Positions 22,899-32,800 of a stretch of DNA of 64,000 nt are shown here, in pieces. This DNA comes from Gnetum montanum (Eukaryota > Streptophyta > Gnetopsida > Gnetales > Gnetaceae). The stretch spans positions 1,531-65,530 of the forward strand of contig MNCI01030472.1 of assembly GCA_015680685.1 (NCBI GenBank), written 5' to 3'. Numbering within the stretch: position 1 is the stretch's first letter; every line of letters begins with the position of its first letter. A program made the position numbers and the translations under genes. Under the pieces are notes generated by a model. The model had not been told where the DNA came from and searched no databases. It saw nothing but the letters and a program-made list of their open reading frames with translations.

Positions 22899-23067
22899 AC
22901 CCCTGCAATGTCCAAACTTCATTCTCATCATTTGCAACTAGAGGAGTTGTTCAAATTTTCTCTCGTGACTTAGAGCTCTACACACCCACTTTCCACTTGC
23001 GATATTTGGCTCTCTACTACTCCAATTTCTATGCTATTTGAACCTATCTGAACCTAGAGTGTTCAAG

Positions 23068-23085
23068 ATTAGTCATGTGGGGGTG
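23068..23085 (+). promoter_or_regulatory. P1 internal polypurine-tract-like motif
   Basis: ATTAGTCATGTGGGGGTG resembles P1's terminal tract (ATTCAGTCATGGGGGTA, 26331-26347). The same motif lies between the internal TATA box and ORF3 in E1. Confidence 0.45.
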
Positions 23086-23448
23086 CTTGCATGGAAAAAT
23101 TGTTCCAATTTTTGATAATTTGCTCTCGCCTAGAGGGTATTATAAGCGTAAGAGTGTTAAAAAATTTAGGCATTATCATGAATAATCAATTGTATTAATG
23201 CCAAAAACCTTAATTTTTCCACCCAAGGGACCACAACCATCATAACAAGCCACACATAAGAAAAAAAAATCAACGGTGTAAGGTCATATGAGGAGATAAA
23301 CACTTTTTGGGGATTTTTCTTGAAAATTTTTCTAACCCTACAGTCATATGAACTAAGAACTTAATGAACTAAGGTAAGAAGTAAGGAATAAACTGATTAA
23401 TGATAAAGAATACAACCTTCATAACACTTGATCTTTCCTTGATTGTAG

Positions 23449-26159
23449 ATGGCCCCAAAAAGAGGTGCACAAGGAGAACCTTCACAGAGAGCACCTAAGC
23501 ATCCACAAGGTGGTCATGGCCTACAAGGTGAATGTGTAGAGCACATCGAGAAGGAAGCCCAATTACTCAACATTCATTAAGAGGCTCCTACTACTGGATA
23601 GTCGATCCAAGGGGAGGCTACAGAACCACAAGTTCTCGTGCAAGGACAACGCCTCACGTTGCCCCCTGATTGCCTCACAGCCATTCAAGAAAAGTCTACA
23701 TTAACCTCAATCATCGTGGAAAATAATTTTTGCCCATTTATGGAGTTTGCTCTAGAAGTGATTCGGATGCAACTTCAGGCATCATCCTTGTGGCCCATTC
23801 TTTCAAACAATGGCAAGTGGTACCTTAGTAAGACTCACACAACAAAGACGAAGGCACCATTGTAAACATCTATGGAGTGAATGTGTCTTTTTCTATCAAG
23901 GTAATTGTAGCAGGTTTGAATTTTCCAAACGAAGGGGCTAAGGTAGCCCATTTGTCCACTAAATCTAACCCTGACACTAGAAAACTATGGCTGAAACGAG
24001 CATACAACAAAGAAGACAAAACATATAATGAGCTAACTTTGGAAGAGAGGGCGTACTTTAAGATCGATACATACCATTTGTTTCCTACCAAAGTGCTCAA
24101 CTGAATCTCAACATATGTGGCCAGGGGAAGTGCTATCTTAATGGGCAAATATGTCTTCCCTAATTCTACTTCATTGAAATTCAAAGGTAGTTTGAGGAGA
24201 AAAAGATAGGGAAACCAACACTCCCATTCCCTTACCTACTCAAAAAGTTATCCAAACGTGCTAGAATCCTAGGATATACAAATGATATCCCCAGGAAGGC
24301 TTAGAACACCTCCTTTGCTGAACACCTAAAACCTGTGGCACCAAGAAAAAATCTTGGTAAAGAGCAAGAACTGGAGAAGGAAGCAAAGCCTGAAGCAGAA
24401 GTTACTGAACAACACCAAGAAACACAAGCCCTACCACCATTGCCACTGCAAGATTATAGGCCCTCAATGAGCCATCTCCAGAAAATTACTGAAGTTGTCA
24501 GTTGGGGAAGCAGAGACGAATCCAATCTCTTCAAAGTAATCAATGATGTTGTACAGCCCATTGTTTCAACCAATCCAACAAGGGGAGAGATCTCATTACA
24601 ATCAGAAGGAGGATCCTAGTGGTCTAGGCAAATTTCTGGAAATTTCACATCCTTCCAAGTGATGCTTGAAACTGGAGAAGGTGCCACAGTTGTGGCAAAG
24701 CAAAATCAAGATGTGATAGGTGCAGCAGAAGTGATCACAGATCATATTAAGGAACCATTCAACATACTTGTTATGCCCCCAGTGGATCTAATTAGGATGA
24801 GAGATGCACAAATGTTGGCTAGGACTTCAATGACTCCTACGATGCATGAGGATGTGCTAGATCGCTTACTGCAGACAGCGCAAGTGATAACTACTTTGTT
24901 TAACATCCCTAGTGATGTCACTATAGCATAGTCAAACCTCATCACCACTAAAGGAAAGTTGGTCATGGTTGTAGTTAGGGTAGAACATGCATAAGTAGAA
25001 GTGTAAAGATTACAACAAGAGCCGACCATCTTGAGAGCCGAATGACGGGATCCTGCTCGTTTTGTTGAGCCTAACCAGCTGGAATAATTCAAGATAGAGC
25101 AATTGGCCAAGCTAATTGAAGAAAATAGAGTTGCCGAGGAAGAAAAAGAGAAAGTAGTCTAGAATGCCTATGATGCTAATGCATAGTCCCATGCTTACAA
25201 AAAGGCATTGACGACCACACAAGAAGAAAATAAGTAGCTTGCTGCTGAGAATTCAAGGTTGACCATAGTCAAAAAGCAAAAGAATATTCTAAAGGAAAGT
25301 GTCCACTAGTTGAAAGAACAAATAGTGAGGGTCAACCATGACATCAATAGATTGGCCAAAGAAAACTGAACCTCTCAACAGAGGAGGTCTACACTATTTG
25401 ACAAAAATCAACAATAGAAATTAGTGCATGGTAGAATGAGGCCAAGAAGCACAAAAGTTGAAGGAACACTTTTGCAACCAAGTAGGCATGTATAAATAAA
25501 TAAATGAAAAGGAGATCCAGATGGCTAAAGCCCACATTAGATCCTTGTCAACACAAAATCCTGAATGGTAGCCAATTCTAGATAGCTATGCCTTGGTCCA
25601 CCAAGTAGAAGTAAGGAATAAAGACCTGCAGATCAAAGATTTGAAAGAATACATGGCATTGGCTAACCTCAGATATGCCAACCTTGCCATGTTAACAGTA
25701 AGTCAACCTCGTAGCAAGCTAGAGAAATAGGTAGCAACCACTTATGCATTATATGAGAAAGAGTTTGTGGATAGAAAAGATGCTTTGCAAAAGCTCCATA
25801 TAGCAAACTTAGAATTGGAAGTGGTTAAAGCTCGCTACCAGGAAAAAAGGGATGTTGCCTCAGACCTAGCTCGGAGATTGACAAATTATCATAAATTGAG
25901 AGAAAAACCTAGGGCCTTTAAGGAAGAACGACGACAATTTGCAACCTAGTACATGAAGGCCAATCAAATATTTTCGCAGCTGCCATGTCCTTAGGATGTA
26001 CCAACGATAGCACACATCGGCTTAGCAGCCTGGACGATACACGATCCATGGACGAAAGAAGAAAAGTTGCAGGTATTGCTTGATCACTACAAATTTCACA
26101 AGCCTAATGACAAAGGGAAGTAACCAATGGAAGAGCCACCACCTTTGGGCACCACATGA
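23449..26159 (+). pseudogene. P1 ORF3 remnant: coiled-coil protein of unknown function
   Basis: The frame starts at ATG 23449 (M-A-P-K), immediately after a splice-acceptor-like CTTGATTGTAG. An N-terminal globular part (about 23640-24180) contains a short conserved block, S-N-N-G-K-W-Y-L-S-K-T, that aligns with S-S-G-E-W-Y-L-G-E-T in E1. A Pro/Glu-rich hinge and a long, heptad-like, charged alpha-helical half (24330-25980) follow. Position after pol is that of the env-like ORF of Athila elements, but I see no signal peptide or membrane segment. Numerous stops and frameshifts make it a pseudogene. It has homology only to E1 ORF3 in this window, and I do not recognise the family. Confidence 0.65.
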
Positions 26160-26329
26160 GCTTCCAAGTTTTTGTCTTGTAATATTGTGTCCCATTTTTG
26201 TACTATACCATTGTGGCATGTATGAGTCAATTATTTTGTTTGTTGTTTAAGTTAGTTAATAATCGCATACCTTCCCAATATTTTATAAAGAACTTGTTTC
26301 TCATTTTGTTTAACTTGAGGATGAGTTTT

Positions 26330-26347
26330 CATTCAGTCATGGGGGTA
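26330..26347 (+). promoter_or_regulatory. P1 terminal polypurine tract
   Basis: CATTCAGTCATGGGGGTA directly precedes the 3' LTR start TGATGAG. Confidence 0.8.
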
Positions 26348-27194
26348 TGATGAGTCATGAATCTATCAGCCTCGGTATCGGAGCTAGGAAGCAATGTCGA
26401 ATATCCAATATCATCTCCTCTATACTAGTCTATAAATACAACACTTGGGTGCATAGTTGAGACAACATGACAATAATAGAGAAGATAGTTTTAGTTCTCA
26501 ATTTTTGATAGTCTTTCTTAGAGTTTTGTTATTCCCACTACATGCCCACAGTGTGATGTTTATAATCGTACAACACCTTTGTTTGAGTGTGACATACTTG
26601 GACATGTTACATGACTAGAAATAAAGATCGAGATTACTCCCATTATTACAAAATCCACTTAGATTATTATTTCTTTTAATTGTTAATTATTTATTGTTTC
26701 CTTTAGTTAACATTTCCATTTATTGCTATTTACTATTCCTGTCATTAAGCGGAATGCGTACACCTTAAGTCACAAGAACTTAAGTGTAAGTACTTGGTAA
26801 TCTAGTAATGTATCATTTCACACACCCAATGACATATGCTTGGAAATCCCAAAAGTAGTCTCATGAAGTCCAAGGCATGTACGAATGATTAAGAGTAGAT
26901 ACTCATCACATGTAGACTAGCTTAGATTTTACTCTCCATTGTTCAGTAGCTTAATTAATTCATCTCTTTGTCATCATTAGAAGTAGCATAGAATTAGACA
27001 ACATCATATGCCTCACTTTGGACTAAACCATACATGACAAAGCTACCACTAGTCCAAGTGGGTAGACAGCAAACTATGATCAAAGCATAACGATCTAGAT
27101 ACCACAACTAGTCCCATCCACGGAATTCGATCAAATCATGCATGAACGCTTGTGATTCGTATGGTTGAGCGTAGGGCTACCTCGTCGCTCATCA
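26348..27194 (+). mobile_element. P1 3' LTR
   Basis: It aligns with 11026-11899. About 27 bases, including the distal GATATC pair, are missing. Remaining hexamers are AATGTC 26393 and AATATC 26407 (14 apart), and TATAAATA starts at 26431 (24 on). It ends CGTCGCTCATCA. Confidence 0.88.
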
Positions 27195-27789
27195 ATTAGC
27201 AAGATCCCATGGGTCTTGATGCCAAGAGTAAAACCTAGGGTTCTAGCAAGCTTGAGTTTCTTATGAAGACATGGCTCTTTTGGAGCATGTTCTCTCTTTT
27301 GAATACAATTTCCCAAGTCCATCACCAGGGTTGAAAGTGGTGTTGGTGAGCCTTCAAAATCGATGACAAAAAAAGGAAGAATCGATGGGTTCCAAGAAGC
27401 CATTTAGGATGAGACTCGACTAGACTAAAGAAGAGCACATCTTCTTGCATAGGTATGGGTCTATGCAAGAAGACAAGTCTCTAGACCTGATAAAGAACGG
27501 ATCTTGGGGATGCCTTAGAGATGTTGGCCCTTTGGGTTGGACTTGTCCCTCTTGTCACAGAGTAGGGAAAGTTTTGGATTCCTCCAAGTACCCCTTGCAT
27601 TTCACACAAGGCCTTGGATGGAAAGACATATCAGGTGTTGGGGTTGGTACCTTCCTTCAAGCCTAACGTCAATTGAGTTGATGGACTCCCCAAAATTGAT
27701 GGAGCTCCAAACCCATATTTGAAGTGTACTCTTGAAGCTTATCCTAGGCTATGCTCTGAGGACATCACTTCTTTTATGCAGGGGAGGAT
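27195..27789 (+). other. O1 internal region, 3' part
   Basis: It continues O1 after P1. No domain is recognisable. It ends in the purine tract GCAGGGGAGGAT before the 3' LTR. Confidence 0.5.
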
Positions 27790-28365
27790 TATGAGAGAGG
27801 TCCCAGGATGGAGGTTCTTCAGGTCTCTCCCCATGATTTAGGGACCATGGAACACTCTGATGTGCCCTTGAGTTGCACTCAAGTGTTAGAAAACCCATCC
27901 AGGCTTGGCGGTACTAAGCCATCAGTAGGACTGCCTCCTATTGCATCCCCCTCTAAGTCCTCTTCATACTAACATCACTTAGAGAACTACATGGCCCTGA
28001 TTCTGTGATGGTCACAAATATGTAGGCAACCAAGATTAAATAGTTTTGATGTGATGCTTTGCTAAACCTTGTACCAGATTGTGAGGGGTCTAGGGGTGAG
28101 GTGCCCCTTGTAAATACATTGTCTCACCTTCCACGGATGACATCTATAGGGTTGCTTATGTACTTATTTGCTAAGTCCTCATTTGGAGTTTCGAAGTTCT
28201 CTTTGAGGTGTATTTGCTCTTGTTAAGAAGTTGTTGCACTGCATGCTTCCTTCTAAGGATGCCTTCCTTGTTTAGAGCTGTATTCCCCAAGAGTTCCACC
28301 CCAAATCCATTAGACCTAAGGGAATTCCTTAGGATGCTAAACAACATTAGGGCAACATTGGTACA
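27790..28365 (+). mobile_element. O1 3' LTR
   Basis: It starts TATGAGAGAGGTCC (mutated from TGTGAG) and ends ...CATTGGTACA, followed by the target duplication TCAAG. Confidence 0.85.
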
Positions 28366-28559
28366 TCAAGTGTGTTATTTCTACTTGGAACTTTCCTGGA
28401 GCTAGTATTCAAGTGTTCTGTACTTTGTAGAACAATACATAGACCTATACAAAAGTATGCGTGTTGCTCCATCAGTAGTAACATAAATTATTTTTCTTTT
28501 TGTTGTTTTACATAATTAGTCATGTACCTTTTATTGTCTCAATAACTAGATCACACAAG

Positions 28560-29740
28560 TTCTCACTTCTACTACTTTCTCCATTTATGCATGTTGAGGA
28601 GATGTGGAGCTATCATATTAATGTTTGTCTTTGCAAATATGGTTTTTAAATTAAACTTATTAGAATGGTTTAGACTCTTTTTGTTGTAGCTAATGCACTA
28701 GTGACTATAAATGTTAGCATTGTTAATAGTTTAAAACTTGAATACTCACTCAAGAAAGGTTATCCTCTTGCATCCTATCTCTTCATCCTTACTGTAAATT
28801 TTTTATGTTACCTTATTTAGAAGGATCAAGAATTCAATTTGCCTTAAGATATCTTTAGTAAGAAAAATTCTCATGCATTATTAAATATGCATTTTCTAGT
28901 TATGATAACAAATGACAAACTATTGCAGTCATCCTTTTTATCATGTTGATTATTATTACAAACATTCTAGCTCTCAGATTAATTGCTCAAAATCCTCTAC
29001 TTTCTACAATAAGAGGTTTTAGGATTGGGCTTTCTCAAAATCTTGGTGTTTTTTGGAAAAAGTGGATGTCTTGAAGTTGTTAGGCATTCCTTTTTTCTTT
29101 ATCAAATTTTCAAAAACTTTATCAGAATCATATAGTTAAGAAGATTGACAAAAAACTTATATGTGGAAGGATAAGAAGCTCTCAATGTTTGGAAAATTTA
29201 TTGTTTGGAAGCATATCATCATCCAAGCAACTCATGTGTATTATTCCTCGAATTGATCTCCTAATACTCTTGCATATCATTACATTGAACAACTTGGATG
29301 AAATTTCTTTTAAAGTAATAGCCATACTAGGAAAGGTTTTTGTCATGTTTTCTAAGATATTTGCACTTATCACAAAGAGGATGGTAGCTTAAGCTTAATG
29401 AATTGTTACAAGCATGGTATTGCCTTATGTGCTAAGTGGATGGTAAAGTGCTTATCTGGTATAAAGCATTAAAAAAATCTTTTGTCATAAGTGTATCTAA
29501 GTGGATAAGCTTAGAGGTAATTATTACTGGAAAGATACTCCTTTTATAAACTAGAATTTTTACCCCAAAGGTATAATTATCTTAGGCTCTATTGCCATAA
29601 GACACTTGGAAAGCTCGGAGCTTTATTGATGATTTTTGAAATTTTAACAATTTCACAATTTCTACTTTAATGCTTGATAAGTTATTTCCTCAATGGCTTT
29701 CCATTAGAAACTAAGTATGGGGTATTAAGCATTCACGTCT
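28560..29740 (+). pseudogene. Decayed non-LTR retrotransposon (LINE) reverse transcriptase fragment
   Basis: Translation of 28680-28830 gives L-E-Y-S-L-K-K-G-Y-P-L-A-S-Y-L-F-I-L, which fits the RT palm motif R-Q-G-C-P-L-A-P-Y-L-F-I of plant LINEs. Further on (about 29340-29440) a block like G-S-L-S-L-N-E-L-L-Q-x-x-x-x-L-x-x-K-W matches the conserved region after RT in plant LINEs. The frame is broken throughout. The right end abuts the viral insertion at 29803. Upstream 28366-28560 shows nothing recognisable. Confidence 0.5.
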
Positions 29741-29802
29741 TTGCATTGCAATACATGCTCTAAGCTTGACATTACCTCCCTTTCATTTCTTCATTTATAT
29801 AA

Positions 29803-32800
29803 TCAACTAATATATTGGGTTCTATATGTAAAATTAGCCAGAAATAAAGACCATCGAATGAGTCGTGTATGGGCAACTTTATTTAAATGTTTTGTTTGTA
29901 AGTATTTATCAAAATATTTTAAGTCAGATCTAATAATAAATTCCTGTTCTTGTAGGAACAGACGAAACTTTTCGATACCACGGATAATCGCAAGGAGCTC
30001 TTTATGTGTGGAATGATAATTCATTTCTGCAGAAATAAACTTACCACTAGCATATCTGCAGATATAGGTCATACAATGTATTTCTTCTTTTAAGACCGCT
30101 CCCCAAAATTCTTCAGATGCATCAGTTTCTAAGATCAAGGTTCCATTGGTTGGTAATCGTAAATATGGAAGTTTAGTACATTGATCTTTTAGTCTCTGGA
30201 CTGCATCAGTATGATGTTGGCTCCATGGTTGAGGGTTGTTTGTTAGCTGTTGGTTTAAAATTTTTCGATCTTTGGCAAGATCTTTGTAAAACCCCGACAG
30301 ATAATTTAAACACCCTAGAAATCTTTGTAATTGTGTTTTGTCTGTTATGATATCAGGAAAATGTTTAATATCGGTTAAGATATGTTGTTGCAGACTAATA
30401 TGTCCGTCTTTAATTACTACGCCTAGAAAATTTACTTCATCAACTGCAATTTGCATCTTCTTCTCAGATGGAGAAAGTACAAGACCATTTTGATCAAGTA
30501 ATTCATATAAGGTGTTGAGATGCTGTTGGTGTTCTTCTACCGTTTTTGACATAACTAAAATATCATCTATATATACTAGTATGAACGGATATTCTTTAAA
30601 GATATGATCCATACAAGACTGGAAAATAGATGGGGCTGTTTTAATACCAAAAGGTAGAACAGTCCATTCGTATAGACCCTGAGGTACGGTAAAGGCGGTT
30701 TTCCAGCGATCTTCATTGACTATTTGGATTTGCCAAAAACCACTTTTCAAATCAAATTTTGAATAAATATGAGTTCCTTGCAGGCGTTGGAAAAGATCAT
30801 CTTTACTAGGGATCGGATGTTGTACTGATTTAATAATAGCATTAAGTGGTTTGTAATTAACTACTAACCGCTTCTTTCCCCTTGTTAGTTCAGCACGCTT
30901 GTTGACATAGAAGGCAGCACAGGAAAACATGCTAGTACTAGGTTGGATCATTTTTTTCTCTAGGAGCTGTTTTATTTCCTGGGCACATTCTTCTTTTAAT
31001 TGTGGGGACATCCCAATATGATGAGCTTTTGACTGTGGTTGGATTCCATCCAATAACTCAATACGACACCAATGTTGTTTCTTATGTCGAAAGGCTGTTG
31101 GATCATCGCTCGCAACAGTGAGGAGTTTAGTGCGTAATTGTGCAAAGACCTCTTTGTGAGATTGGATGTGGTTAATAAGCCATTGCGTTTTTGGCACCTT
31201 ATACTTTGTATGGGTAAACCTATTTACTGGAGTAAATGTTCTAGTAAATTTATGATTTCCTAATGTAACAAAATTAGTATGGATGGTGTATGGCTCGAGA
31301 ATTGCTAGGTTGTCGACTCCTATAACCATATCATAAGAAAGCCAGTTGATAGCATTAACTTGTAATTCTAAGCGTTCAGAATTAGGTAAAAGTATTGGAA
31401 GAGAAAATACCCGGTTGACAGTTGTTGCCGTTTTGTTAAAACTGACAATTAATTTCTCCCTGGGTTTCCATAAGAAAGAAGGAATGATAGCTTCGTTTGC
31501 CAAGCTGACTTCTGCACCAGAATCTATTAAGGCATCGATGGGATAGGGTTTAAATCCTTTTAGTTTAATCCAAAAAGTACAAAGGGGAGTTTGTACCTGT
31601 CGATGTTGATTCTGATTAATCCTAATTATATGTATTTGAGATATTTCAGCTTCATAAGCTTGTTGTTGATATTTCTCTTCTTCTTCTTCCAAAGATTCTA
31701 ATTCTTTGCTAGCTTTTGTTAGGAAGAGTTTGAGTTGGTTAATACGTAATAATCTGATTTGATGTTTCTCCAACCCTTTTTTTTGAGATGGCATTTGTTC
31801 TTCTTCTTGTTGCAACCATTCTTCAAGCTCTTCTTGTTGTTCTGATTCGGTTGTTAATGGTTGACTGTCGTAACTAGCATGAAGTTCTTTTTCTAGTTTT
31901 CTTAATGCTTTTACTTCGGCTTTTTTCTCTGTTACTTGTTTATCTAGCTGTATATAAACAGTTAAATCCTCTAGAGGAGTCCTTTTTAATTTTGTTTTTA
32001 GTTTCTCTAGTTGTATTTTTACTAATACTAATTGTTCTTGGATTCTAATTAATTCTTTATTTTGTTGTGTAGGTCGTGACGTGGAACCACGATTCATATT
32101 ACAATAATATATATCTCCGTCGGAGGAATCGGATGGATCTATGGGATCATCTGCTAACGGTTGTTGTTGATTATATTGTACCCAATAGTCATCCTCACTA
32201 TGTTCTGCTTCAGAGGGTGATGACGGACATATATCACTTTGAGGATTATAGGGGATTTCTATGTCCTCGGGATCAGATATCCACTCAAAGTGTGTTTCCT
32301 TTATATTATGCTTTGTAATAAAATGAACCTTTTTCTTGTCTTTATCTTTATTGGGACAGTTGGTTGCCAGATGAGGACCTCCACAAATAAAGCACTTAAT
32401 ATTTTTTGGTGACATCCTACGGGGACGTCTACGAAAGAATCCAGGATATTTACGTACATGCCTACGAGGTGGTGGTGACGATTGTTTTCTTCGCCATTGT
32501 TTCTTTGGTTTGGATCGTGAAGATGATCCTTTGCAAGATTTACATATTTTTTGAGTTTTTTGTTGTTTTTCTTTGTTTTTGTATTTTTCTTCAGGACACA
32601 ATTCTAAACAAAAATTCTTACCTAATCGATTGTTTAATCGTTTAACTAATTGTTGTGTTTCTTGTGTATAACACAACTCTCTATTGGTCTGTTCTAAGAA
32701 TTGTCTAATTTGTCCGAAGCTCATGTTTGCTACACAAAGATTTTGCTTTTTAAGTTCAGCCATGTAAGTATTACAGAAAGGTTGAGGAAGACATCCAAAC

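Larger units (their letters stand above)
11026..27194 (+). mobile_element. P1: Athila/Tat-like Ty3/gypsy element, pol-deleted, carrying nested M2
   Basis: LTRs lie at 11026-11899 and 26348-27194, with flanking 5-bp duplication ACTAG (11021-11025) and ATTAG (27195-27199), one mismatch. The order is 5' LTR, degraded tRNA-Asp primer site, gag (split by M2 at 13485/20410), gag C-terminus, then directly the post-pol non-coding region, an internal promoter-like block, ORF3, polypurine tract and 3' LTR. Protease, RT, RNase H and integrase are absent: gag C-terminal sequence (to about 21350) joins sequence homologous to the post-integrase region of E1. The LTRs differ by many substitutions and a gap of about 27 bp, so P1 is clearly older than M2. 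Confidence 0.88.
7044..28365 (+). mobile_element. O1: LTR retrotransposon (tRNA-iMet primed), host of nested P1 and M2
   Basis: O1 is bounded by two related LTRs (7044-7656 and 27790-28365) in direct orientation, flanked by the 5-bp target duplication TCAAG at 7039-7043 and 28366-28370. A tRNA-iMet-type primer site (TGGTATCAGAG) starts at 7659, and a purine-rich tract (GCAGGGGAGGAT) precedes the 3' LTR. After removal of the nested P1, the internal region is only about 4 kb (7657-11020 and 27195-27789) and shows no recognisable gag or pol. It is therefore either a non-autonomous large retrotransposon derivative or too decayed to read. P1 interrupts it at 11021/27195. Confidence 0.85.
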
